Below are positions 45,408 through 57,474 of a stretch of 64,000 nucleotides of DNA, one piece after another; positions within the stretch are counted from its first letter, which is position 1; each line of letters opens with the position of its first letter. Under the pieces are notes generated by a model. The model saw only the letters and a list, made by a program, of their open reading frames with translations. It had not been told where the DNA came from and made no database searches. The position numbers were made by a program, and so were the translations under genes. The DNA comes from Hsuehochloa calcarea (Eukaryota; Streptophyta; Magnoliopsida; Poales; Poaceae): assembly GCA_036346395.1 (NCBI GenBank), contig CM070615.1, positions 7,507,534 through 7,571,533 of the forward strand, written 5' to 3'.

Positions 45408-45917
45408 CAAGTCAGATAAATACTTCTTCATAGGATATCCTAGGGAAACCAAATGATATTATTTCTACAATCAAGAGGAGGGCAAAGTTTTTGTTGCCTG
45501 AAATTGTGTTTTTTTGGAGAAAGAGTTTGTTTCAAAAGGAGTCAGTAGGAGAAAGATGCAACTCGAAGAAGTTCGGGAACCATCTGAAAGTGTTTCAACT
45601 CCTATTGAACCTCTACAGGACGAACAAAGTGTTGTTGAACCTGTAGGTGAGACATCAGCCTCACGTAGATCTAAAAGGCCGCGTCAATTGCCTATAAGGT
45701 ATGGGCATGGTGTATTATTGATGAATAATGGTGAGCCTAAAACTTACAAGGAAGCGATGATGGACCCAAACTCTGAGAAATGGCTTGGAGCCATGAAGTC
45801 CGAGATAGACTGCATGAGTGTCAATCAGGTTTGGAACCTGGTCGAGCCTCTTGATGGTGTTAAAACCATTGAGTGAAAATGGATCTATAAGAAAAAAGAT
45901 TGATATGGATGAAAATG
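45408..45917 (+). pseudogene. Integrase C-terminus and RT N-terminal region of element A
   Basis: Continues the integrase after C with KSDKYFFIGYPRETK. A Ser/Pro/Glu-rich linker and SRRSKRPRQLPIRYGHGVLL follow, then the RT N-terminal domain: EPKTYKEAMMDPNSEKWLGA, MKSEIDCMSVNQVWNLVE. An in-frame TGA (45874) precedes KWIYKKKID. B interrupts after GATGAAAATG. Confidence 0.88.
45913..45917. repeat. Target-site duplication of B, left copy (AAATG)
   Basis: AAATG before the TG of B, repeated at 57470-57474. Confidence 0.95.
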
Positions 45918-48279
45918 TGTGAGACCCCGGTTTATCCGGCTTGTAATGCTTAACCAACCGCTTGGCCCTAGCATCACAAAACAGATAATCCGAGACTCGA
46001 GACATGTATACTTCCCAGAAATGCAGTATACACACCTCCTTACAAAGTTCATGCATCAATTCCATTCATTCACATAGAACCGAAGCAAAACAGAACAGGA
46101 CTAACATTAATAAAGGATAGTTATTACAAAAGAGAGGCCAACTGGCCAATAATAAAAGAGACAACAATAATTAAACAGCGGAAGCAAAAGTGCCATAAGA
46201 TGGCTACAACAAAGAGCCAATCGGTGTGCCTTTAACCCACAAGGCAACCGACCGACCGCCAAGCTAGTCGTCGAATCCACAAAGATAACTCACAAAAGTG
46301 AGGCCCTTGGGGCTCACCTTCTTCCCGCAGAACAAAAGCACCCAAAGAAAAGTCTGGGTGAGTACTTTGAATGTACTGCAAGATATATAAGAATGATAAC
46401 AAATCTATACAATAACTACATGCAAGCTTATTTAAGTGGAGCAAAGTTAGGACTCAAATTTTTAAGCATAAAGCAAGTTTTATTTGCAATAATGTAATAG
46501 ATTGAAAGCAATTTTGCAATCTGATTTTATTTGATAAAAGCAGAGTAATCAAGTATCAACAACAAGAAAGCAGTCCCGAAGTGACCAAACCATTGGTCAC
46601 CACAACAATAGCATGAATTACCCATTCATGCCAACCATGTCAAGTTTTAATTTTTAAAACAAAAACAGCTTGTTGAAGTCTAGATCTTGCGTGAAATCAC
46701 CAAGCGTGTCCATAACCTAGGACGAGGCTATTCAATAGTTTTATCCTGCAGGTGTACCAACTTACCCACATGCCGACCGCCTTTTGCCACCGGGTTAAGC
46801 ACACTTCCTTAGGTATGCCGCACGGCTAAGTCCTACGAGACGCTTCCAATATTGTGAATTATTCACGAGCCGCCTGTATGGATAGAAACCCATACGCTGT
46901 GTCGAGTCATCGTAAAGCCTCGGTCAACTACCCTTCGGGTAAAGCCTTGGACAACTACGACGCTCCTCGAGGTGGAGAGCCTACCGGAATCTCCACCACC
47001 GCACACCCAACACAAGAACACCGAGAACACATATCATGTTTCACACAACACACACAACACCCTCCCGCAACTCGGAGATAACCCACGCCAAAGTACTAGG
47101 TCAAGAGGGGTCCCATATAACCCTCATGTGGTTAGTACGCAAAAGTACTTGGATCGATGGCGCAAGCAACATTTTCGGTCCTTAGGGACACAGGCACCTT
47201 TCCTTGTCACACCCAACAATCACACCAACATGCCATTGTGCCCAAGTCAAATCATTTTGTTTCATTTTCGGTTTTACAAAACAAAAGCATAAGGTGCTGA
47301 ACCAAAATAAACAAAATGATTTGTGTGATCAAGGTCATCGACTAAGTCGATAACCGCCCAATTCTACTGGTAGCTAAGCATTTCTAAGCATGACATCGCA
47401 AAGACAAGAAAAGAGCATAATTAAATCACCGGCTCTAATTCACCAATGATGATAATAACTTATGGTTGTGGCGGGGATAACATTTTCATGGCAACAATGC
47501 ATTAGGAATAGCTACCTCTAAACAGGCAAAAATAATTGGACACAAAAGCAATGCATACATATAGTTTGTAAACAAGATATTAGACTTTGAAAGTAATGGG
47601 ACATTTATGATCAAATATCTTGCACGCTTGTCGAGGGTCGAGTGCTGCTGTGGATCAACAATATTATCAACGTGCTCTTGGATCCTATCGAAAGAACCAA
47701 AAGAACCAATAAGGCAAAAAGAAACCGAGGAGATCCAACAGTCAACTTCAACAAAAAGCTCTCAAATTTTTACAGTAGAAAGAACATAATTTTATGAACT
47801 AATGCAACAAGAACCAATTGATTTGGATTCTTAATGCAAAAGTTATGGCCAAAACATTTTCAATCGGCGGAAAAATGAAAAACAGCACTATTCACCTAAG
47901 CAATGATTTTAGTGAAATTTTCTAGAAGGATACGGCTACTGAAATTTTTACAGAAAAACAAGCACCTCATAAGATGAACAACCCCACTGGATTCATCTCA
48001 TTTGGAGCTTTCCACAATTAGTTATGAATTTTCCAAGTTAAATCCATTTTTGGTTATGTAGATAATCAGTTTAATGCTTTCTTTCAAAATCTAAAATTTC
48101 GGCTGCAGAAACATGGTTGGAACCTATTTTAGAATAAGGTTCATTAGAAATGAAAAATAACAAAAGTGGTTTGACCGATTTTGGAGTTAAAATGATCTAC
48201 TTAAGCATTTTCAAAGATAAAACTATTTTTGATTGATAACTAAATCCTTTCGGAAAGTCGACTTTTGAAAAGACGTGGC

Positions 48280-48545
48280 GAACGAGAGCGTCGACCTTGG
48301 ATCCGACGGTCCGCGTTCCATCGATAACGCGCGCGCGGATTCACAAACCCTAAACGCCACCGTTGGATCGGATCCAACGGTTCACGGATCGGGACGTTGG
48401 ACGGTCGAACGTTCATTCCGACCGCACCGTTGGTCTTGGATCCAACGGTCCACACGGATCGAACCTTTCGGACGGTCGAACGTTCGCTCAAATCGGGACC
48501 GTTGATCTTGGATCCAACGGTCCACAATGACCTACGCCAAACGCC
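48280..48545. repeat. Degenerate GGATCCAACGGT / GTCGAACGTT repeats in B LTR
   Basis: Four or five units of roughly 60 bases with TTGGATCCAACGGTTCAC and GGACGGTCGAACGTTC in alternation. More units at 49340-49610, and in the other LTR at 55580-55830 and 56640-56890. Confidence 0.75.
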
Positions 48546-49116
48546 CGCCTGTTCTCGCCCGACAACAATGGCCGGAAAAACGGCCGCCGGCGCGCTCGCC
48601 ACGGCGGTGCGAGCAAAGGCCCAAAATGGGTTGCTAACAAACTCGCGCACCCAAAGGAACCAACAATTTCAGTTGCGGCGTTCTAGAACGCCGCAAGCCG
48701 AGATGATGAGATGACCAAAACGGTCAAAAACGAAAATAGCAATTGAGCTCTGCTGCGGTCCAAGCAAGCGGGTGCCAAACAACTAGGGACTAATAAGGGG
48801 TACTGAGCCCAAAGAAGGCACCGAGGAGAGTCGAGTGGCTCGGCGAAGAAGAATAGCGATTTCGGCCGATTTGGGGAAAACCAAATTGATTCGCTCTCTT
48901 CGTCAAAAGCAAAATTGACAGAGGGTTAATACTCGTGATATGCTAAATGGCGAGGAAGCAAGGGTTTAGAAGGAGAATGTCCGAACACCACTTTCACCGG
49001 CACCAAGCTCCAACAATGGCATCGAGAGCAAATTTCAAATGGAGCTCGAGCAATGCACTAATGATGGTCTTTGGAGCTCAAGAGTGTTCAAAGGATGCTA
49101 AGGAAGCCACCGGGGA

Positions 49117-49124
49117 GTTTTATA
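49117..49124 (-). promoter_or_regulatory. TATA box in B 3' LTR
   Basis: Minus strand TATAAAAC; partner copy at 56406-56413. Confidence 0.55.
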
Positions 49125-50187
49125 GCCGAAGGAGCAAGGAGGAAGCAACGGGAAGAAAAATGGTGGGGCTCGTGTTGAGGTCGATCGAGGCGATGGGAGC
49201 AAGTGCACTCGAGGAGGACGAGGACTTGAGCGGCGGACGGGAGCAATAAATCGAGAGTCGTTGGCGAAAGTAGAGAAGACCGACGACGACACGCTCGCCA
49301 TTTTCACCCTACTGATTGACCATGGCCGATGCGCGCGAGCAGAAGGAAGACGAAGACGGTACCGTTGGATTTAATCGGACGGCTGAAAAGAACGGGTCGA
49401 GAATAACGATTCAAACGCTCACTCAATCCTGGACCGTTGATTTGGATCCTACGGTTCACGTTGCGCGAGCCGTTCGGACGGTCCGAACGTTCCCGCGAAC
49501 CTGAGCCATCGATTTAGAATCCAACGGTTCACATGGATTGGCGCGTTCGGATGGTCCGAACGTTCACGCGATCGTGGGCCGTTCGATGTCGATCCAACGA
49601 CTCACAACCCTCGCGCCCGAACGACCGAGCCGGTGCGTTTAGTTGACTGAACCAAATCAAGTGGCTCGAGCCCGAGCCTGGTCCGAATCCGAGGAACAGT
49701 GAAAACCAGTTAGGGTTTGAATTTGAATGACTGATTTTTGAGGAATTATTTGAGGTAGCAAACAAACTCCAAAATTTATGAAATTTTAACTAGAGATTGC
49801 TGACAGCAGGAGGAACCTTATATAAAATTTTCAGAGACTTTTATGCAATGCATTTTTCTCTAAAAATTCCAGAAGGCTAATTTAGGAGTTTGACTAATGT
49901 TTGACTTGCCTCAAAAATTATCAAATAATTTCTGAAAATTATGAAATAATTCTGAGGTGTTAAACATCACTCCTAGGTTCAATGAAAATTATTTTCAGGG
50001 GTTGGGCACAAGATTTTCATGAAGGAGATTTGTGTTGGTGTCCAAATGGCAATTTGATTTTTGATTTCACATAATTCTTTTTACAAAAATTATGGAACTG
50101 ATTACAAAAATCAAGATGAGGGAAAAAGTTTTAATTTCTCCTCATTTTTATTACATTTGAAACACAAACCAAGTTTGGGATGTTACA

Positions 50188-50203
50188 AAACCTCCCCCCC
50201 TTA
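50188..50203 (-). other. Polypurine tract of B
   Basis: The plus strand AAACCTCCCCCCCTTA gives a minus-strand AAGGGGGGGAGG tract adjoining the LTR. Confidence 0.85.
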
Positions 50204-50744
50204 CAAAAATCTCGTCCCGAGATTTGGCTCGCTCGAAAGAAAGATGGATAGTCTGCACGGAGACGATCTTCCCTTTCCCAAGTAGCCTCATCCTCAGAAT
50301 GGTTCGACCACTGAACTTTGAGGAATTTGATGGTTTTATTCCTCGTTCTTCGTTCAGCCTCATCGAGTATGCGAACAGGATGCTCGCGGTAGGTCAAATC
50401 TTCTTGGACATCGAGAGTTTCAACTGAGCTTCCTCGGTTGGAACACGAGGCACTTCTTTAATTGGGACACATGGAAAACATCATGTACCCTTCAAGTGCG
50501 GTGGCAATTCCAACTTATAGGCAATAGCCCCTTTCTTCTCGATAACACGGTAAGGACCGACATATCGAGGAGCTAACTTGCCCTTGACACCAAACGCGAT
50601 GACCCTTCAAAGGAGAGACTTTGAGATAAACAAAGTCATTGGGCTCAAAGCTCAACTCACGACGACGGCGATCCGCATAGCTCTTTTTGCTCGGATTGAG
50701 CTGCGGCGCAAACGATCACGAATAAGTGGACTTGACTCTCGGCC
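50204..50744 (-). pseudogene. Integrase C-terminus and chromodomain of B
   Basis: On the minus strand the integrase tail reads GVKGKLAPRYVGPY-like, then GTHDVFHVSQL. One open frame (50397-50131) gives TYREHPVRILDEAERRTRNK, IKFLKVQWSNHSEDEATWER and DRLRADYPSFF, a typical chromodomain (LKVQW, EATWE). Chromodomains of this group are thought to guide integration to heterochromatin. Confidence 0.88.
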
Positions 50745-51560
50745 TCATTGATCGAGCCCGCCAAAGAAAGGTCTTCGCCTGCCTCCCACCAATTTAACGG
50801 GTTCTCGCACTTTCTCCGTATAAGGCCTCGAAGGTGACATGCCGAGACCGGCTCGAAAGTCGTTGTTGTAGGAAAACTTCGGCAAATGGCAAGCATTTCT
50901 CCCAATTCTTTCCATAGGAGAGGACACAAGCACGAAGCATGTCTTCCAACACTTGGTTGACCCTTTCGGTCTGACCATCAGTTTGGGGGTGATATGCTGT
51001 GCTAAAGGTAAGACGGGTTCCCATAGCCTCTTGCAAACTATGCCAAAATCGAGAAGTGAACAGGGAACCACGATCGAAATGATCGTCTTGGGATCCCATG
51101 CAAACTCACAGTCGGGCGATATAGAGCTCGCTAAGAGCCCCACGCTGCGGTGAAGTCTTGACAGAATGAAATGAGCCACTTTCGTCAAGCGATCGATGAC
51201 GACCGGATGGCATCATTTCCCTTAGGCGACTGGTAGACCGGTGATAAAATCCATCCCGATCGAATCCCACTTCCACTCCGGAATAGGCAAAGGTCAAGCT
51301 GCCCCGCCGACGATGTTCGGCCTTGACACGACGACACACGTCGCACTTGGCAACGAACTTCGCAATCTCCCTCTTCATTCGGGTCCACCAAAATCTCTGA
51401 CGGAGATCTTGATACATCTTTGTGGCCCCGGGATGAATAGACAAAGGCGAATCATGGGCTTCAGCGGAGAATCAAATTCGCAATTCCATGTCCTTTGGAA
51501 CCACAAGGCGTTGCCGAACCTTACAACACCATGCTCATCCTTAGAGAAGCACTTGGTCGT
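50745..51560 (-). pseudogene. Integrase core of B, frame-broken
   Basis: SIHPGATKMYQDLRQRFWW and KREIAKFVAKCDVCRRVKAE (zinc region HHCC: H at start, CDVC). A shifted core start with VGFDRDGF, then VSDRG in another frame. EAMGTRLTFSTAYHPQTDGQ and TERVNQVLEDMLRACVLSYG (second Asp region and Glu of D,D-35-E), and FLQQRLSSR ending TFEALYGE. Confidence 0.85.
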
Positions 51561-52363
51561 TCGTTCTTGACATTTTCCTTGATGTTGTTCACTCCAATAT
51601 CGATTGTTGGGCGATCTTAATCCGATCCATCAAGGTTGGTTGCACAACCAGGCAGCGAGGAACCATGCTCAACCAATCCCAAGTTGAGACGCCGGAATTC
51701 TTTCGAAGGGTGGGTTGACATTCTGGGACAACAAGGCATTGCAATGCGCTTCCGATCGAGTGCATCGGCAACGACATTAGCCTTGCCGGATGGTAGTGAA
51801 TACCCATGTCATAATCCTTGACCAACTCCAACCATCTCTTTTGCACGAGGTTCAGATCTGGTTGGGTGAACAAATACTTTAGGCTTTTGTGATCCGAATA
51901 CACTTCGCAACGACACCGATTAGGTAATGTCGCCAAATCTTAAGTGCATGAATCACCGCGCTAATTCCAAGTCATGGGTAGGATAGTTGAGTTCATGAGG
52001 TCTCAATTGCCTTGATGCATAGGCCACTACCTTGCCTTCTTGCATAAGGACACAACCGAGTCCTCGACGAAGCATCGCAAAAGATATCAAGCCTCGATGG
52101 ATATCGGAAGGACGAGGACGGAGCGGTGGTCAAACGCTTCTTAAGTACTTGGAAACTTTCCTCACAAGCATCGGACCACAAGAACTTCTTGTCCTTCTTG
52201 AGCAACTCCGTCATCGGCTTCGCGATCTTGGAGAAGTTCTCGATAAAGCGGCGATAATATCCCGCTAAACCAAGAAAACTCCGCGCCGGTTACATCAAGT
52301 AGGTGAACCCATGAAAGAACATCGCTGACCTTGCTAGGGTCAACGGCTACGCCTCCTGCTGAA
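51561..52363 (-). pseudogene. Late RT and RNase H of B; RT core deleted
   Basis: The first recognisable residues are SAGGVAVDPSKVSDVLSW at about 52363-52300, which lie downstream of the RT catalytic motif in this family. They follow leader sequence directly. Then come [20 protein letters not shown], a shifted LGCVLMQ-like stretch, [20 protein letters not shown] (RNase H Asp), and [18 protein letters not shown]. Frame-broken in three places. Confidence 0.82.
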
Positions 52364-52696
52364 AGAAAGCAAAACGCTAGAGACTAGGGGAATGGAATAT
52401 CACCCTAATCGAAAGCCGAAAACAGCAAATATATAAACTTTAAAAAGGCTTATGAAAAGACTCCAAAACAGCAAGGAATCATAAAACCAAAGCTCAACTC
52501 CCCAATTCAACTAGCCCGTATTGAATGAACGAGTAATTGATTGAGAAGATAAAACCGTAAGATTAAGGTAAGATCTAATACCACTTAAGATCAAGGCTAA
52601 ATCAGCGAAAATAGTGTTAGATACATAGCTAACTAGTATCACATCTTACCCTTCTTTAACCCCACAAGTTTTAGTTGATTAAACTCTCATTTTCTA

Positions 52697-52958
52697 CCCC
52701 ATTAGAAACCATCGAGCTTGCTGTCCGAAATTGAGGTTGTCAGAGCGATTTAGCATCCAAGCTTCCACCAAGTCTTCCATTCTAGAAACTTCAAAATCTG
52801 CACACTTCAATTTGCCAAGCTCAACGGTCCCATCGTAAACCATTGAGCTCGTTGTCCGAAATTGAAGCGTGTGGTCCGATTCCGCATCCAAGCCTCTAGC
52901 CAAACCTTCACCCGTAAACTTCAAAACCCTAAGCACTTCAATTTGCCAAACTCAGTGG
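52697..52958. repeat. 131-bp tandem repeat in B leader (two units)
   Basis: Period judged from AAACC.AT.GAGCT at 52706 and 52837, and ACTTCAATTTGCCAA at about 52804 and 52935. Units are diverged by eye by about a quarter. Confidence 0.75.
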
Positions 52959-53178
52959 TTCCCAAAACCCATTTAATCGATAACATTATCTTTGAAAAGG
53001 AGATGAGAGGAAAACAACTCTTAAAACTCAAATTAGAGTAAGATGAGAGGAGAAAGCTAAGATAGGTAAGGAATAAAATCGAGAATTCCTTAAGCTTTAT
53101 TAAATCATTTGATACTTTGAAAATAAGATTTTCCAAAATATCCTAAAGACGACCAACTTGGGTTACTACGGTCAGTAT

Positions 53179-53191
53179 GGCTCTGATACCA
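53179..53191 (-). other. Primer binding site of B
   Basis: Minus strand TGGTATCAGAGCC, 5-base spacer before the LTR end at 53197. Confidence 0.9.
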
Positions 53192-53196
53192 AACCT

Positions 53197-56100
53197 TGTG
53201 AGACCCCGGTTTATCCGGCTTGTAATGCTTAACCAACCGCTTGGCCCTAGCATCACAAAACAGATAATCCGAGACTCGAGACATGTATACTTCCGTAAAT
53301 GCAAGATACACACCTCCTTACAAAGTTCATGCATCAATTCCATTCATTCACATAGAACCAAGCAAAACAGCAGGACTAACATTAATAAAGGATAGTTATT
53401 ATAAAAGAGAGGCCAAGCGGCCAACAATAAAAGAGACAACAATAATTAAACAATGAAGCAAAAGTGCCATAAGATGGCTACAACAAAAGAGCCAATCAAG
53501 GTGCCTTTAACCCACAAGGCAACCGACAGGACCGCCAAGCTAGTCGTCGAATCCACAAAGATAACTCACAAAAGTGAGGCCCTTGGGGCTCACCTTCTTC
53601 CCCTCAGAACAAAAGCATTTCAAAGAAAAGTCGGGTGAGTACTTTGAATGTACTACGCAAGATATATAAGAATGATAACAAATCTATACAATAACTACAT
53701 GCAAGCTTATTTAAGTGGAGCAAAGTTAGGACTCAAATTTTAAGCATAAAGCAAGTTTTATTTGCAATAATGTAATAGATTGAAAGCAATTTTGCAATCT
53801 GATTTTATTTGATAAAACAGAGTAATCAAGTATCAACAACAGTAAAACAGTCCTCGAAGTGACCAAACCATTGGTCACCACAACAATAGCATGAATTACC
53901 CATTCATGCCAACCATGTCAAGTTTTAATTTTTAAAACAAAAACAGTTGTTGAAGTCTAGATCTTGCGTGAAATCACCAAGCGTGTCCATAACCTAGGAC
54001 GAGGCTATTCGAATAGTTTTATCCCTGCAGGGTGTACCAACTTACCCACATGCCAGACCGCCTTTTTGCCACCGGGTTAAGCACACTTCCTTAGGTATGC
54101 CAAGACGGCTAAGTCCTACGAGACGCTTCCAATATTGTGAATTATTCACGAGCCGCGCGTATGGATAGAAACCCATACGCTGTGTCGGAGTCATCGTAAA
54201 GCCTCGGTCAACTACCCTTCGGGTAAAGCCTTGACAACTACGACGCTCCTCGAGGTGGAGAGCCTACCCGTAATCTCCACCACCGCACACCCAACACAAG
54301 AACACCGAGAACACATATCATGTTTCACACAACACACACAACACCCTCCTGCGACTCGGAGATAACCCACGCCAAAGTACTAGGTCAAGAGGGTCCCATA
54401 TAACCCTCATGTGGTTAGTACGCAAAAGTACTTGGATCGATGGCGCAAGCAACATTTTCGGTCCTTAGGGACACAGGCACCTTTCCTTGTCACACCCAAC
54501 AATCACACCAACATGCCATTGTGCCCAAGTCAAATCATTTTGTTTCATTTTGGTTTTACAAAACAAAAGCATAAGGTGCTGAACCAAAATAAACAAAATG
54601 ATTTGTGTGATCAAGGTCATCGACTAAGTCGATAACCGCCAATTCTACCGGTAGCTAAGCATTTCTAAGCATGACATCGCAAAGACAAGAAAAGAGCATA
54701 ATTAAATCACGGGCTCTAATTCACCAAATGATGATAATAACTTATGGTTGTGGCAGGGGATAACATTTTCATGGCAACAATGCATTAGGAATAGCTACCT
54801 CTAAACAGGGCAAAAATAATTGGACACAAAAGCAATGCATACATATAGTTTGTAAACAAGATATTAGACTTTGAAAGTAATGGGACATTTATGATCAAAT
54901 ATCTTGCCTGCTTGCTGAGGGTCAGGGTGCTGCTGTGGATCAACAATATTATCAACGTGCTCTTCGGATCCTATCGAAAGAACCAAAAGAACCAATAAGG
55001 CAAAAAGAAACCGAGGAGATCCAACAGTCAACTTCAACAAAAAGCTCTCAAATTTTTACAGTAGAAAGAACATAATTTTTATGAACTAATGCAACAAGAA
55101 CCAATTGATTTGGATTCTTAATGCAAAAGTTATGGCCAAAACATTTTCAGTCGGCCAGAAAAATGAAAAACAGCACTATTCACCTAAGCAATGATTTTAG
55201 TGAAATTTTCTAGAAGGATACGGCTACTGAAATTTTTACAGAAAAACAAGCACCTCATAAGATGAACAACCCCACTGGATTCATCTCATTTGGAGCTTTC
55301 CACAATTAGTTATGAATTTTCCAAGTTAAATCCATTTTTCAGTTGTACAGATAATCAGTTTAATGCTTTCTTTCAAAATCTAAAATTTCGCTGCAGAAAC
55401 ATGGTTGGAACCTATTTTAGAATAAGGTTCATTAGAAATGAAAAAATAACAAAAGTGGTTTGACCGATTTTGGAGTTAAAATGATCTACTTAAGCATTTT
55501 CAAAGATAAAACTATTTTTCAGTTGATAACTAAATCCTTTCGGGAAAGTCAGACTTTTGAAAAGACGTGGCCGAACGAGGCGCCGACCTTGGATCCGACG
55601 GTCCGCGTTCCATCGATAACGCGCGCGCTGGATTCATAAACCCTAAACGCCACCGTTGGATGCGGATCCAACGGTTCACGGATCGGGACGTTCGGACGGT
55701 CCGAACGTTCATTCCGACCGCACCGCTGGTCTTGGATCCAACGGTCCACACGGATCGAACCTTTCGGACGGTCGAGCGTTCGCCAAATCGGGACCGTTGA
55801 TCTTGGATCCAACGGTCCACAATGACCTACGCCAAACGCCCGCCTGTTCTCGTCCGACAACAATGGCCGGAAAGAACGGCTCGCCGCCGGGCTCACGCGC
55901 GGTGCGAGCAAAGGCCCAAAATGGGTTGCTAACAAACTCGCGCACCCAAAGGAACCAACAATTTCATTGCGGCGTTTAGAACGCCGCAAGCCGGAGATGA
56001 TGAGATGACCGAAAACGGTCAAAAACGAAAATAGCAATTGAGCTCACTGCGGTCCAAGCAAGCGGTGCCAAACAACTAGGGACTAATAAGGGGTACTGAG

Positions 56101-57469
56101 CCCAAAGAAGGCACCGAGGAGAGTCGAGTGGCTCGGCGAAGAAGAATAGCGCCGCCGATTTGGGGAAAACCGAAATTGATCGCTCTCTTCGTCAAAAGCA
56201 AAATTGTGAGGGTTAATACTCGATGATATGCTAAGTGGCGAGGAAGCAAGGGTTTAGAAGGAGAATGTCAGGAACACCACTTTCACCGGCACCAAGCTCC
56301 AACAATGGCGACGAGAGCAAATTTGAAATGGAGCTCGAGCAATGCACTAACAGTGGTCTTTGGAGCTCAAGAGTGTTCAAAGGATGCTAAGGAAGCCACT
56401 GGGGAGTTTTATAGCCGAAGGAGCAAGGAGGAAGCAACGGAAGAAAAATGGTGGGGCTCGTGTTGAGGTCGATCGAGGCGATGGGAGCAAGTGCACTCGA
56501 GGAGGACGAGGACTTGAGCGGCGGGACGGGAGCAATAAATGCCGAGAGTCGTTGGCGAAAGTAGAAGACTCGACACGACACGCCTCGCCATTTTCACCCA
56601 CTACGATTGACCATGGCGGCCGATGCAGCGAGAGGAAGACGAAGGCGACACCGCTGGATTTAATCGGACGGTGAAAAGAGCGGGTCGAGAATAACGATTC
56701 AAGCGCTCACTCAATCTCGACCGTTGATTTGGATCCTACGGTTCACGTTGCGCGAGCCGCTCGGACGGTCCGAACGTTCCGCGAACTGAGCCATCGATTT
56801 AGAATCCAGCGGTTCACATGGATTGGCGCGTGCTCGATGGTCCGAACGCTCACGCGATCGTGGGCCGTTCGATGTCGATCCAACGACTCACAACCTCGCG
56901 CCCAACGATCGAGCCGGTGCGTTTAGTTGACTGAACCAAATCAAGTGGCTCGAGCCCGAGCACGGTCCGAATCCGAGGAGCAGTGAAAACCGATTAGGGT
57001 TTGAATTTGAATGACTGATTTTGAGGAATTATTTGAGGTAGCAAACAAACTCCAAAATTTATGAAATTTTAACTAGAGATTGCTGACAGCAGAGGAACCT
57101 TATATAAAATTTTCAGAGACTTTTATGCAATGCATTTTCCTCTAAAAATTCCAGAAGGCTAATTTAGGAGTTTGACTAATGTTTGACTTGCCTCAAAAAT
57201 TATCAAATAATTTCTGAAAATTATGAAATAATTCTGAGGTGTTAAACATCACTCCTAGGTTCAATGAAAATTATTTTCAGGGGTTGGGCACAAGATTTTC
57301 ATGAAGGAGATTTGTGTTGGTGTCCAAATGGCAATTTGATTTTTGATTTCACATAATTCTTTTTACAAAAATTATGGAACTGATTACAAAAATCAAGATG
57401 AGGGAAAAAGTTTTAATTTCTCCTCATTTTTATTACATTTGAAACACAAACCAAGTTTGGGATGTTACA
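53197..57469 (-). repeat. 5' LTR of B
   Basis: 4273 bases, partner of 45918-50187. Motif repeats at about 55580-55830 and 56640-56890; TATA box minus at 56406-56413. Confidence 0.93.
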
Positions 57470-57474
57470 AAATG
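57470..57474. repeat. Target-site duplication of B, right copy (AAATG)
   Basis: Exact repeat of 45913-45917. Confidence 0.95.

Larger units (their letters stand above)
45918..50187 (-). repeat. 3' LTR of B
   Basis: Plus strand TGTGAGACCCC...GGGATGTTACA. Contains degenerate repeats built on GGATCCAACGGT and GTCCGAACGTT (48280-48545, 49340-49610). Related in part to the LTRs of C and D: the reverse complement of the CCTAAGGAAGTGTG block is near 46805. Confidence 0.93.
52364..53196 (-). other. 5' leader of B, with a 131-bp tandem duplication
   Basis: 833 bases between PBS side and the deletion junction, with no coding signal. Contains two diverged copies of a 131-bp unit (52697-52827 and 52828-52958), each with GAGCT.G.TGTCCGAAATTGA and ACTTCAATTTGCCAA.CTCA. 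Confidence 0.7.
45918..57469 (-). mobile_element. Ty3-gypsy chromovirus B, internally deleted, LTRs larger than interior
   Basis: LTRs 45918-50187 and 53197-57469 (4270 and 4273 bases). The interior is 50188-53196 (3009 bases), minus strand. PBS is beside the right LTR and the PPT beside the left LTR. The interior keeps the leader, then jumps into the late RT: gag, protease and the RT catalytic core are absent. RNase H, integrase and chromodomain remain. With gag missing it would depend on proteins from relatives. Perfect TSD. Confidence 0.92.

Noticed and set aside
48275..48714. Reading frames of about 75-140 codons over the B LTR repeats (also 55530-56037)
   Set aside because: They follow the short-word repeats on both strands and shift between the two LTR copies.
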